Notes: generated from the sequence alone by a model not told the origin. Shown: positions 44,726 to 53,206, counted from the stretch's first letter. The stretch: 64,000 bases of DNA from Alistipes shahii WAL 8301 (GCF_025145845.1 NZ_CP102253.1:2356001-2420000); one strand, 5' to 3'. A program made the numbers and translations.

Positions 44726-45487
44726 ATGAAAAACCTGAAACTGTTTTTGTTGGGCCTTATGCTCTGCGCGGCGCTGCCGTCGCAGGCATGGGACCGCACA
44801 CGCCACGACGCCATTGCGTATATCGCCGAATGCAACCTGACGCCCCGGGCGAAGAGGAATATCGCCCGCTACCTCGACCATTCGATCGTTTACTACGCAT
44901 CGTGGATGGACAAGTACCGCGATACGCCCGAATTTCGAAACGTCGAGCATGTGAGTTATGTGGATGCCGGCATGCAACTGGTCGACACCCTGCGCAAGGG
45001 GAAGACCAATTGCGTCGTCGAACTGATGCGCGCCGTCGACCGGCTGAAAGACTACCGGAATATGAGCGATTCGCTCGTGCGGCTGAACCTGATGTATGTG
45101 ATCCACATCGTGGGTGACATGCACTGTCCCTCGCATGTCAAATACGCCGGTTGCAAGAGCGGCCGCGCGGACCTCAACGGCAGGAAGATGTCCTACCATG
45201 CGATGTGGGACTGGGGTGTGCTGGACGGGGCCCACGGCTGGAGTTACAGCGAGTATCAACAGTTGCTGGACACCTTCTCCAAGCGCGAGAAAGCCGCCAT
45301 GGCCAAGGGTACGCCCCGCGAATGGCTGCATGAAACCGCCGTCGCGTGCCGGGTGATCTACGACTGGCAGCGGGCCGACGAGACCTACGACAAGCAGTTC
45401 GTGCTGGACACCTACCTGCTGCCCGAAAGCCAGTTGATCAAGGCCTCGTACCGCCTGGCTGCGGTGCTCAACGAATTGTTCGGTTAG
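44726..45487 (+). CDS. S1/P1-family nuclease
   Basis: This 253-residue secreted enzyme has a signal peptide ending LPSQA, so the mature protein starts with Trp22. Its N-terminus is the first zinc ligand in S1/P1 nucleases. Further ligands are visible at WDRTRHDAI (His27), YASWMDKYRD, HVSYVDA, HIVGDMHCPSHV and HAMWDWGVLD. The family cleaves single-stranded DNA or RNA and 3'-phosphates. It is the last gene of the operon, 11 bp after the FN3 protein, and repeat R2 follows. A decayed copy of its last 60 codons is at 45925-46108. Confidence 0.92.
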   Translation: MKNLKLFLLGLMLCAALPSQAWDRTRHDAIAYIAECNLTPRAKRNIARYLDHSIVYYASWMDKYRDTPEFRNVEHVSYVDAGMQLVDTLRKGKTNCVVELMRAVDRLKDYRNMSDSLVRLNLMYVIHIVGDMHCPSHVKYAGCKSGRADLNGRKMSYHAMWDWGVLDGAHGWSYSEYQQLLDTFSKREKAAMAKGTPREWLHETAVACRVIYDWQRADETYDKQFVLDTYLLPESQLIKASYRLAAVLNELFG

Positions 45488-45506
45488 TAGGAGGACCTCC
45501 GGGGAC

Positions 45507-45690
45507 AAAAAAAACAGCAGGGAATCTCGCGATTGCCTGCTGCCCTCGGAGGTCGCCCTCCTAAAACTACTAACCCAAACTTAAATAAATGAAGAAACCT
45601 CACTGCGGTTGCTGTGCCGCAGCTGACCGGAATAAGTACAAAGCGCGTGCCGAACCTGCAATCGCCGTCCGCCGAGGACCGTTTGGTGGA
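45507..45690 (+). repeat. Repeat R2 (between operon copies A and B)
   Basis: It is nearly identical to R1, and the similarity runs on into the sigma-gene remnant that follows. It contains the same three hairpins and the 45-codon frame. An A8 run before the first hairpin is a T-run on the minus strand. Confidence 0.92.
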
Positions 45691-45726
45691 ATATCGGGTC
45701 TTGTCGTGGAATTTTTACCGGAATAA
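45589..45726 (+). CDS. Cys-rich 45-aa mini-ORF in R2
   Basis: The frame starts MKKPHCGCCAAADRNKYKAR, as in R1, and keeps the same length and stop although its last 17 codons carry several replacements (for example RRRPFGRL to RRGPFGGI). The lack of indels is suggestive, but short divergence times could explain it. Confidence 0.35.
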   Translation: MKKPHCGCCAAADRNKYKARAEPAIAVRRGPFGGISGLVVEFLPE

Positions 45727-45810
45727 TTTTGGTTTTATGCCTTTTGTTGTTTTATTTGTGGCATATGCCTGATGATAGTGTCTTTAAAGGAAAATTCTCG
45801 GCGTTGTAAC

Positions 45811-46108
45811 GTGGAAGGAGAAAAAGATATTTTGCGGCGGGTGAGCGGCGGGGACAGCGATGCCTTGCGGCCGATCTTCCCGAAACACGGTTCGCGTGTG
45901 GAAGGTCTTCGCCGTTGCGGGAGCCGATGCTACGCCCCGCGAATGGCTGCACGAAACGGCCGTCGCCTGCCGGGTGATCTACGACTGGCAGCGGGCCGAC
46001 GGGACCTACGGCAAGCAGTTCGTGACGGACACCTACCTGCTGCCCGAACGCCAGCTGATCCTGGCGTCGTATCGTCTGGCCGCCGTGCTCAACGACCTGT
46101 TCGGTTAG
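45811..46108 (+). pseudogene. Collapsed second copy of the Sus-like operon
   Basis: The first 95 bp or so match the start of the sigma gene at 30808 (VEGEKDILRRVSGGDSDA against MEDEKDILRRMSSGDSDA, with GTG for ATG). At about 45905 the sequence jumps to 17 bp shared with the 3' part of the FN3 gene (near 44614). It then continues into the last 60 codons of the S1/P1 nuclease (PREWLHETAVACRVIYDWQR to NDLFG and stop). The same flanking sequence and repeat R3 follow. The whole intervening operon, roughly 14.4 kb, is missing. No functional product is expected. Confidence 0.88.
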
Positions 46109-46126
46109 TGATGCCCTCCGGGGATA

Positions 46127-46270
46127 AAAAAACAGCAGGGAATCTCACGATTGCCTGCTGCCCCCAGGAGGTTGCCCTCCTAAAACTACTAACCCAAACT
46201 TAAATAAATGAAGAAACCTCACTGCGGTTGCTGTGCCGCAGCTGACTGAAATAAGTACAAAGCGCGTGCC
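46127..46270 (+). repeat. Repeat R3 (right boundary of operon copy B)
   Basis: It matches R1 and R2 from the first hairpin through AAGCGCGTGCC, then diverges. The mini-ORF here (46208-46249) ends at TGA after 13 residues. Confidence 0.9.
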
Positions 46271-46373
46271 AAAGTTGCGCCGCCGTCTGCCGGAAAAGGG
46301 ACGCATCGTGGTCGGAACGGTCCGCTGCGCAGAGCGGCGGGGCGCGTTTCGCGGAAATATTCCGCCGGATCGC

Positions 46374-46403
46374 TTGCTTCCTGCCGATAAAAGTGTACCT
46401 TTG
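46374..46403 (+). promoter_or_regulatory. Promoter of the riboswitch transcript
   Basis: TTG at 46374-46376 and TACCTTTG at 46396-46403 are 19 bp apart, just before the riboswitch. Confidence 0.8.
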
Positions 46404-46407
46404 CCGT

Positions 46408-46585
46408 GCAATGGTTTCCCCGTGGAGGGGAATTAAAAGGGAATGCCGTGTGAATCGGCAACAGTTCCCGCTGCTGTGAGTCCCGCCCGCAAGGGCTTTT
46501 TCGTTGCGGCATTCTTGAGCCACTGGTCCTCCGGGACCGGGAAGGCGCCGCCTCGGGGGACAAGTCAGAAGACCTGCCTTGCGCG
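46408..46585 (+). promoter_or_regulatory. Cobalamin (B12) riboswitch
   Basis: The conserved blocks appear in order: AAAAGGGAATGCCGTGTGAA, CCCGCTGCTGTGAG, then GAGCCACTGG with CCGGGAAGGCG, and finally GACAAGTCAGAAGACCTGCC (46559-46578). In this class, adenosyl- or methylcobalamin binding usually represses the downstream gene. The next gene starts 256 bp later and is a surface lipoprotein, not a known cobalamin transporter or biosynthetic gene. Confidence 0.95.
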
Positions 46586-46840
46586 ATAGGGTGTTTGCTC
46601 CTGCGGAGAAAGGGAGCGCCTGAAGTCGTCGCCGGCGGTTTTTCCGTGCGTCCTTATTTGCTTCGGCCCTCTTTTTCCTGTTGCTGCGAACCTCTTCGGA
46701 CAGACTTTTTTACGGTTGGATGAGGAAGTCGTCGCCATGCTTTGCCGGGTCGTCATGCCTGTTTTTGCCTGCGCGGTATTCTCCGTGAAGTCTGTCCCTT
46801 ACGGACGGAACAGATGGAACCATTAACTAAAAAACAAGGT

Positions 46841-48478
46841 ATGATGAAAAAATTATTTGTGATCTGCTCCTGGGCGCTGCTTCTCGGCGGCTGCAAGAGC
46901 GAATCCGGGGCTTCGGACCCGGATGGAGACAAACCTGTTCCCCCCCCCTCGGCCGAACTGTTGCAAAAGATCGAAGACCTGAATGCGGGCCTGGTCTCGC
47001 TGAAGACGCTGGCCGGAGCCGTGTCGCAGTCGGAAGTGCGGTCGCTGGCCGAGACGGAGGACGGCGTGCGCCTTACGTTCTGCGACGGGACCGAAGTGAC
47101 GGTAGCCTGCAATGCGGCGGCGGAAGCGCCGCTGATCGGCATTGCGGTCGATGGGGATGCGTATTACTGGACACTCGCCGCGGAAAAGGATATTCCCTGG
47201 CTGAAAGATGCCGCCGGAGCGAAAATGCCTGTTTCGGGGCCTGTCCCCGTCGTGGGGCGCGATGATAAAGGTTTCTGGACCGTGACGACGGACGCCGCCG
47301 TGACGCCGTGGCAGATCGGGGACGGCTCCGGAAATCCGGTCGAAGCCACGGGCGACGAGCAGGTGGAGTTGTTTCGGTCGGTAAAGGCCGGAAACGGCCG
47401 GGTGGAAATCGCGCTGACGGACGGCGGGACTCTTTCGGCGGCGCAGGTCAACGACTTGAGCGTTGCGGGGACGGCCAACTGCTATGTGGTTTCGGCGCCC
47501 GGAACGTATGTTTTCAATGCCCGGGTACGCGGAAACGGAGCCGGCGAAGGGGTCGGATTCGAGCCGGCGATCGAGATGGCGGACGGCATGACGGCCGACT
47601 GGCTGTGGACCGACTCCGAAGGACTCGTTTCGGGAGTCGCCCTCGACACGACCTCCGGCGATATTTTCCTCACGGTCGGCGAAGGCAGGGGCAACGCGCT
47701 GGTCGCCCTGATGCAGGACGGAAAGGTCGTCTGGAGCTGGCATGTCTGGGTGACCGACGCTCCGCAGACGATGACCTACGGGAACGGGACGGTCTTCATG
47801 GACCGCAACCTGGGCGCCGCAGGTACGACCGCAGGCGGTACGGACGCTTACGGCATGTATTACCAGTGGGGGCGCAAGGACCCGTTCTACGGGGGCGAGA
47901 AAACGGAAACTTCGGCCAATGCGTTCCTCGAAGCAAAGAACGGCACGGTGGTGAATCCCGCTTATCCGGCGCTGGACTGGGCTTTCAGCAAGAGTGCGAC
48001 GACGACCGACGGGGCTGCCGCCAATCCCATGACGTTCTACAACGATAAGGTCGGAACCGGCTATAACTGGCTTGCGTCGCCGAACGCGACATTGTGGGGT
48101 GAGGCCAAAACGCTCAACGACCCCTGCCCGCCGGGGTACAGGGTTCCTGAAACCGGTGCATGGGAGGATTTGATTTCGGGACGTCAGTACATCGACGGCG
48201 TTTCGGTATGGGACGGAACGAACTACGGTATGACCTATACCCACGGGGGACAGACGGCCTGGTATCCGGCGCAGGGCTATCGCAATTACAGTTCGGGCGC
48301 CATCGTGGGGCTGCGCAGCTCGACCGGCGGTTCGGGCGCTTACTGGTCGGCGGAAACCTCTTCGGTCAAATCCTATTACCTCTTCTTCCGCAGCAAACTG
48401 TCGAGCAGCGGTTCGATCAATAATGAACTGGACATGAACCGGTCTTACGGCTATACGGTGCGTTGCTGCAAGGAGTGA
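46841..48478 (+). CDS. Surface lipoprotein with DUF4988-like and FISUMP domains
   Basis: From ATG 46841 the 545-residue product has a lipoprotein signal (WALLLGGCKSESG). A coiled-coil/DUF4988-like segment follows (about 35-170, IEDLNAGLVSLKTLAGA, then YWTL..IPWLKDAAG), then middle beta domains. The C-terminal Fibrobacter succinogenes major paralogous domain (GTVFMDRNLGAAGT, YYQWGRKDPF, CPPGYRVPETGAWEDL) reaches to the end. A C9 run (46940-46948) soon after the lipobox could switch it on and off. It is the only gene behind the cobalamin riboswitch before a terminator, so a part in corrinoid capture at the surface is inferred. Direct evidence for B12 binding is absent. Confidence 0.85.
   Translation: MMKKLFVICSWALLLGGCKSESGASDPDGDKPVPPPSAELLQKIEDLNAGLVSLKTLAGAVSQSEVRSLAETEDGVRLTFCDGTEVTVACNAAAEAPLIGIAVDGDAYYWTLAAEKDIPWLKDAAGAKMPVSGPVPVVGRDDKGFWTVTTDAAVTPWQIGDGSGNPVEATGDEQVELFRSVKAGNGRVEIALTDGGTLSAAQVNDLSVAGTANCYVVSAPGTYVFNARVRGNGAGEGVGFEPAIEMADGMTADWLWTDSEGLVSGVALDTTSGDIFLTVGEGRGNALVALMQDGKVVWSWHVWVTDAPQTMTYGNGTVFMDRNLGAAGTTAGGTDAYGMYYQWGRKDPFYGGEKTETSANAFLEAKNGTVVNPAYPALDWAFSKSATTTDGAAANPMTFYNDKVGTGYNWLASPNATLWGEAKTLNDPCPPGYRVPETGAWEDLISGRQYIDGVSVWDGTNYGMTYTHGGQTAWYPAQGYRNYSSGAIVGLRSSTGGSGAYWSAETSSVKSYYLFFRSKLSSSGSINNELDMNRSYGYTVRCCKE
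46940..46948 (+). repeat. Poly-C tract (C9) in the riboswitch-controlled lipoprotein
   Basis: Nine C encode part of a Pro-Pro-Pro stretch shortly after the lipobox; one-base slippage would shift the frame. Confidence 0.9.
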
Positions 48479-48496
48479 CGGTCCGTCGGGACGAAT

Positions 48497-48531
48497 AAAG
48501 GCAGGACGCTTTCGGGTCCTGCCTTTGTTTT
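48497..48531. terminator. Bidirectional terminator
   Basis: AAAGGCAGGAC (48497-48507) pairs with GTCCTGCCTTT (48516-48526). It serves the convergent lipoprotein and purB genes. Confidence 0.85.
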
Positions 48532-48547
48532 CGATGCCGGTTCCGGC

Positions 48548-49894
48548 CTACCGGAACACGCCCGTGTAGGTCGAGGGCGAGAGGGCGCGCAGCTCCTCCT
48601 TGACTGATTCGGCGACGTCGAGCGTTTCGATGAATGCCGCGATCGACTCGCGGGTGATGTGGGCGTTGGTCCGCGTCAGGGCCTTCAACGCCTCGTAGGG
48701 CTTCGGGAAACCCTCGCGGCGCAGGATGGTCTGGATGCCCTCGGCCACCACGGCCCAGTTGTTCTCCAGGTCGCGCGCCAGCGCCTCGGGGTTGAGGATC
48801 ACCTTGTTCAGCCCCTTGAGCAGCGATTGCAGGGCGATCACCGCGTGGGCCATCGGCACGCCGATGTTGCGCAGCACGGTCGAGTCGGTCAGGTCGCGCT
48901 GAAGACGCGATACGGGCAGCTTCGACGAAAGGTGCTCGAAAACGGCGTTGGCGATGCCGAAGTTGCCCTCGGCGTTCTCGAAGTCGATGGGGTTGACCTT
49001 GTGGGGCATGGCGCTCGATCCGACCTCCCCGGCCTTGATCTGCTGTTTGAAGTACTCCATCGAAATGTAGGTCCACATGTCCCGCGAGAGGTCGATGAGG
49101 ATGGTGTCGATGCGCTTCATGTTGTCGAAGATGGCCGCCAGGTTGTCGTAGTGCTCGATCTGCGTGGTGTACTGCGAGCGGCACAGCCCCAGCGTCTCGT
49201 TCACGAACCGGTTGGCGAAAGCCACCCAGTCGATTTCGGGGTAGGCCGCGCGGTGGGCGTTGAAGTTGCCCGTGGCGCCGCCGAACTTGGCCGGAACGGC
49301 GATGTCGTGGAGCATGAACAACTGCTTTTCGAGCCGCTCGACGAATACCGAAAACTCTTTGCCCAGCGAGGTCGGCGAGGCGGGCTGCCCGTGCGTGCGC
49401 GCCAGCATCGGAACCTCGCGCCACTGCTCGGCGAACGACGCCAAAGCGTCGCGGACCTCCTCGACGACGGGGTAGTAGACGCCTGTCATCGCCTCCCGGA
49501 GCGAGAGCGGAATGGCCGTGTTGTTGATGTCCTGCGACGTGAGGCCGAAATGCACGAACTCCTTATAGGCCTCCAGCCCGAGGGTGTCCATTTTCTCCTT
49601 GATGATGTACTCGATGGCCTTTACGTCGTGGTTGGTCACCGACTCGATCTCCTTCACGCGCCGGGCGTCGGCGTCCGAGAAATCGAGGTAGAGCGCGCGC
49701 AGGGCGGCGAATTTCGAGCGGTCGATGCCGGTCAGCTGCGGCAGCGGCAGTTCGCACAAGGCGATGAAGTATTCCACTTCGACGCGGATGCGGTAGCGGA
49801 TGAGGGCCTGCTCCGAAAAATAATCGGCTAATTTCTCCGTTTTATTACGGTAACGCCCGTCGACGGGCGAGATGGCGGTGAGGGGAGTTAACAT
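48548..49894 (-). CDS. purB: Adenylosuccinate lyase
   Basis: This 448-residue enzyme cleaves SAICAR and adenylosuccinate, releasing fumarate, in purine synthesis. It has the expected length and start (LTPLTAISPVDGRYRNKTEKL). The family signatures include TSQDINNTAIPLSLRE, ARTHGQPASPTSLGKE and the flexible signature loop GSSAMPHKVNPIDFENAEGN near residue 295, with the catalytic Ser and the conserved Lys. It is a stand-alone housekeeping gene. Confidence 0.97.
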   Translation of the reverse strand: MLTPLTAISPVDGRYRNKTEKLADYFSEQALIRYRIRVEVEYFIALCELPLPQLTGIDRSKFAALRALYLDFSDADARRVKEIESVTNHDVKAIEYIIKEKMDTLGLEAYKEFVHFGLTSQDINNTAIPLSLREAMTGVYYPVVEEVRDALASFAEQWREVPMLARTHGQPASPTSLGKEFSVFVERLEKQLFMLHDIAVPAKFGGATGNFNAHRAAYPEIDWVAFANRFVNETLGLCRSQYTTQIEHYDNLAAIFDNMKRIDTILIDLSRDMWTYISMEYFKQQIKAGEVGSSAMPHKVNPIDFENAEGNFGIANAVFEHLSSKLPVSRLQRDLTDSTVLRNIGVPMAHAVIALQSLLKGLNKVILNPEALARDLENNWAVVAEGIQTILRREGFPKPYEALKALTRTNAHITRESIAAFIETLDVAESVKEELRALSPSTYTGVFR

Positions 49895-49928
49895 ATGGGA
49901 TTGTGATTTGTTTTTCGTTTCCAGACGC

Positions 49929-49976
49929 CAAATTTACGACATTTAATTGAAATACGCATAATTTTCCATACCTTTG
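49929..49976. promoter_or_regulatory. Back-to-back promoters of purB and the DUF4834 gene
   Basis: On the plus strand, TTG (49947-49949) and TACCTTTG (49969-49976) are 19 bp apart. On the minus strand, TAAATTTG (49936-49929) precedes purB. The two elements nearly overlap. Confidence 0.65.
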
Positions 49977-49999
49977 TGGAGATGTAAACCGAAATCGGA

Positions 50000-50410
50000 A
50001 TGAATTTCATATTGGCAATCATCGACTCCCTGGCGGGCTTCGTGCAGCGCAATCCGCTGACGACGCTCCTTATCGTCATACTGGCGCTCGGCGCCCCCGC
50101 GCTGCTCAAGGGCATCGCGCTGTTTATCTTGTATTTTCTTATGGGACTTGTTATTTTGGTCGTCGTGCTGATGCTGGCTTTCCGCTGGCGGATCTACAAG
50201 GTCCGCAAGCAGATGGAGCAGCAGTTCGGCGAAGGCTTCGGACAGCAGTCCGGACCGAAGGGATTCGGCGGTTTCGGCTCGCCCTTTGCAGAGCAGCCGC
50301 GCAAGGAGCGCGAAGGCGAGGTGAAGGTGCACAAAACCCCGGGAACGCCCGAGAAGCGCGTGTCGAAGGATGTGGGCGACTACGTCGATTTCGAAGAGGA
50401 AAAGCAGTAG
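50000..50410 (+). CDS. DUF4834 family membrane protein
   Basis: This 136-residue protein has two adjacent hydrophobic segments (TTLLIVILALGAPALLKGIALF and LYFLMGLVILVVVLMLAF). A basic linker and a charged, glycine-rich C-terminal tail end in VGDYVDFEEEKQ. This matches the small Bacteroidetes family DUF4834, of unknown function. Its stop lies 1 bp before the start of the MlaE-like permease, so it is cotranscribed with the lipid ABC transporter and may support it. Confidence 0.8.
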   Translation: MNFILAIIDSLAGFVQRNPLTTLLIVILALGAPALLKGIALFILYFLMGLVILVVVLMLAFRWRIYKVRKQMEQQFGEGFGQQSGPKGFGGFGSPFAEQPRKEREGEVKVHKTPGTPEKRVSKDVGDYVDFEEEKQ

Positions 50411-50411
50411 C

Positions 50412-51155
50412 ATGTTGAAGATTTTCGAACTCATAGGGCGCTATTTCATGCTGATGGGAAAGGTCTTTTCCCGTCCGGAGAAGGCCGCCATCTACCGCCG
50501 GCGGATCATTTTCGAAATGGAGTCGCTCGGTGTCAACTCGATCGGCCTGACGGCCATCATCTCGGTCTTCATCGGCGCGGTCATCACGTTGCAGATGTGC
50601 ATCAACCTCGATTCGCCGTTCATTCCCCGCTCGCTGGTGGGTTACGCCACGCGCGAGACGATGATCCTGGAGTTTTCGTCGGCGGTCGTGGCGCTGATTC
50701 TCGCCGGAAAGGTCGGGTCGTCGATCGCCTCGGAAATCGGAACCATGCGCATCACCGAACAGATCGACGCGCTCGAAATCATGGGCGTCAACTCCGCCTC
50801 GTACCTCATCCTCCCGAAGATCGTCGCCGCGATGGTCTTCTTCCCCTTTCTGACGATCCTCTCGATCCTGATCGGCATTCTGGGCGGATACCTCATCGCC
50901 GCCGCGACGGGCATTATGATCCCCGCCGACTATGTCGACGGCCTGCTGATGGATTTCAAGCCCTATTCGATCACCTACACGCTGATCAAGACCGTCTTCT
51001 TCGCCTACATCATCACCTCGATTTCGGCCTTCTACGGCTACAACGCCCGGGGCAACTCGCTGGAGGTCGGCACGGCTTCGACGCGCGCCGTGGTGGCCAG
51101 CTGCGTGGTGATTCTGCTTTTCGACCTGATCCTGACACAAGTCCTGCTTATATGA
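50412..51155 (+). CDS. mlaE: MlaE-family ABC transporter permease
   Basis: This 247-residue inner-membrane permease belongs to the MlaE/YrbE family, which moves phospholipid between inner and outer membranes. ATG 50412 (MLKIFELIGRYFMLMGKVF) fits the family start. The conserved RETMILEFSSAVVALILAGKVGSSIASEIGTMRITEQIDALEIMGVN block (about 88-134) is present with five to six hydrophobic segments. The ATPase gene overlaps its stop by 4 bp. The MCE-domain and other subunits are not in this window. Confidence 0.92.
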   Translation: MLKIFELIGRYFMLMGKVFSRPEKAAIYRRRIIFEMESLGVNSIGLTAIISVFIGAVITLQMCINLDSPFIPRSLVGYATRETMILEFSSAVVALILAGKVGSSIASEIGTMRITEQIDALEIMGVNSASYLILPKIVAAMVFFPFLTILSILIGILGGYLIAAATGIMIPADYVDGLLMDFKPYSITYTLIKTVFFAYIITSISAFYGYNARGNSLEVGTASTRAVVASCVVILLFDLILTQVLLI

Positions 51156-51907
51156 TACGCGCCGAACATATCGTCAAGTCGTTCGACGGCCGGGTGGTGC
51201 TCGACGACATCTCGGTCGAATTCGAGACCGGAAAAACGAACCTCATCATCGGCCGCAGCGGTTCGGGAAAGACCGTGCTGCTCAAGACGCTGGTGGGCCT
51301 GCACGAACCCGATTCGGGCGACGTGTGGTACGACGAGGTGAACTTTTCGAAACTCGGTTTCCGGGAACGCAAAAGTATCCGCAAGGACATCGGCATGATC
51401 TTTCAGGGCGGGGCGCTGCTGGACTCCTCGACCGTTGTGGAGAACGTCAAGCTGCCGCTCGACCTCTTCACCTCGCAGAGCGAGCGGGAGAAGATGGAGC
51501 GCGTGAATTTCTGCCTCCAGCGCGTGCGGCTCGACGGGGCCAACGAACTCTATCCGGCCGAACTGTCGGGCGGCATGATCAAGCGCGTGGCCATCGCCCG
51601 GGCTATCGTGATGAATCCCCGCTACCTGTTTTGCGACGAACCCAACTCGGGACTCGACCCGCAGACCTCGATCGTCATCGACAACCTGATCCACGAGATC
51701 ACCCAGGAGTACGGCATCACGACGATCATCAACACCCACGACATGAACTCCGTGATGGAGATCGGCGAGAAAATTGTATACATCCACGACGGCCGTAAGT
51801 GGTGGGAGGGGACGAAGGACGACATCCTGCATGCGGACAACCGCGAGCTGAACGATTTCGTCTTCGCCTCGGCCATGGCCAAACGGGCCAAACTGGCTGC
51901 GCAGTAG
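51152..51907 (+). CDS. mlaF: MlaF-family ABC transporter ATPase
   Basis: This 251-residue ATPase has Walker A GRSGSGKT (residues 35-42), a Q-loop (GMIFQGGALLDSSTV), signature ELSGGMIKRVAIARAI, Walker B YLFCDEP and the H-loop NTHDM. The FQGGALLDS pattern is typical of MlaF-like proteins. Translation is coupled to the permease by an ATGA overlap. It energises lipid transport by the MlaE permease. Confidence 0.93.
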   Translation: MIRAEHIVKSFDGRVVLDDISVEFETGKTNLIIGRSGSGKTVLLKTLVGLHEPDSGDVWYDEVNFSKLGFRERKSIRKDIGMIFQGGALLDSSTVVENVKLPLDLFTSQSEREKMERVNFCLQRVRLDGANELYPAELSGGMIKRVAIARAIVMNPRYLFCDEPNSGLDPQTSIVIDNLIHEITQEYGITTIINTHDMNSVMEIGEKIVYIHDGRKWWEGTKDDILHADNRELNDFVFASAMAKRAKLAAQ

Positions 51908-52012
51908 GCTTCCGCGGTGTTGTGCGCCTGAAGACGGCGGAGGTTTCCGGCGGACGGGTGCGTGCCGGGAAACGGATGCGTCCGCGGTTCGTAAAAAAAT
52001 TTAATTTTTTAT

Positions 52013-52043
52013 TTGCGTAAATTATATAAAGTATGTACTTTTG
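52013..52043 (+). promoter_or_regulatory. gapA promoter
   Basis: TTG (52013-52015) and TACTTTTG (52036-52043) are 20 bp apart in an AT-rich region, 52 bp before the start codon. Confidence 0.8.
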
Positions 52044-52095
52044 TGCTGTTAAAAAAATAACGCAATTTTTTTATTAACAAATAATTCAAATTATT

Positions 52096-53112
52096 ATGGC
52101 AACTATTAAAATCGGTATCAACGGCTTCGGTCGTATCGGCCGTCTGGTGTTCCGTGCCGCTTGCACGAACGACAACATCGAAGTGGTGGGCATCAACGAC
52201 CTGGTTCCCGTGGACTACATGGCTTACATGCTGAAGTACGACACGATGCACGGCCGTTTCGACGGTACGGTGGATTTCAACGTGGAGAAGAGCCAGCTGA
52301 TCGTAAACGGCAAGGCTATCCGCGTAACCGCCGAGAAGGACCCCGCAAACCTGAAGTGGAACGAGGTTAACGCCGAGTACGTGGTAGAGTCGACGGGTCT
52401 GTTCCTCACCAAGGAGAAGGCCGAGGCTCATATCGCAGCCGGCGCCAAGTACGTCGTTATGTCGGCTCCCTCGAAGGACGACACCCCGATGTTCGTATGC
52501 GGCGTGAACACCGATACCTACAAGGGCCAGACGATCGTTTCGAACGCATCGTGCACCACCAACTGCCTTGCCCCCATCGCCAAGGTTCTGCACGACAAGT
52601 TCGGCATCACCGACGGTCTGATGACCACCGTTCACTCGACCACCGCAACGCAGAAGACTGTCGACGGTCCCTCGATGAAGGACTGGCGCGGCGGCCGTGC
52701 CGCTTCGGGCAACATCATCCCCTCGTCGACCGGCGCTGCAAAGGCCGTAGGCAAGGTGATTCCCGAGCTGAACGGTAAGCTGACCGGTATGTCGATGCGT
52801 GTTCCGACCCTCGACGTTTCGGTTGTCGACCTGACCGTAAACCTGGCCAAGCCCGCCAAGTACGACGAGATCTGCGCTGCCATGAAGGAGGCTTCGGAAG
52901 GCGAACTGAAGGGCATCCTGGGTTACACCGAGGAGGCTGTCGTTTCGTCGGACTTCCTGGGCGACGCCCGCACGTCGATCTTCGACAAGGCTGCCGGTAT
53001 CGCGCTGACGGACACTTTCGTGAAGGTCGTTTCGTGGTACGACAACGAGTGGGGCTACTCGAACAAGGTCCTCATGCTGATCGAGAAGATGGCCGCTTAC
53101 AACAACAAATAG
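52096..53112 (+). CDS. gapA: Glyceraldehyde-3-phosphate dehydrogenase, type I
   Basis: This 338-residue glycolytic enzyme oxidises glyceraldehyde-3-phosphate to 1,3-bisphosphoglycerate with NAD. The NAD-binding GINGFGRIGRLVFR is at the N-terminus. The catalytic Cys153 lies in SNASCTTNC and His180 in TTVHSTTATQ. RVPTLDVSVVDL and WYDNEWGYSNKV are intact. Codon use is strongly biased, as for a highly expressed gene. It has its own promoter and terminator and is the last core gene before the right-hand mobile region. Confidence 0.98.
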   Translation: MATIKIGINGFGRIGRLVFRAACTNDNIEVVGINDLVPVDYMAYMLKYDTMHGRFDGTVDFNVEKSQLIVNGKAIRVTAEKDPANLKWNEVNAEYVVESTGLFLTKEKAEAHIAAGAKYVVMSAPSKDDTPMFVCGVNTDTYKGQTIVSNASCTTNCLAPIAKVLHDKFGITDGLMTTVHSTTATQKTVDGPSMKDWRGGRAASGNIIPSSTGAAKAVGKVIPELNGKLTGMSMRVPTLDVSVVDLTVNLAKPAKYDEICAAMKEASEGELKGILGYTEEAVVSSDFLGDARTSIFDKAAGIALTDTFVKVVSWYDNEWGYSNKVLMLIEKMAAYNNK

Positions 53113-53168
53113 TCGTAAGCCATTCGATAGAAAAAGAGGGAACCAGCGATGGATTTCCTTTGAAAGGA

Positions 53169-53206
53169 TGTAACAGTCTAAATAATTAGGCTGTTACATT
53201 TTTTTT
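53169..53206 (+). terminator. gapA terminator
   Basis: TGTAACAG pairs with CTGTTACA, followed by eight T. The rest of 53207-53426 holds no recognisable feature. Confidence 0.9.
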
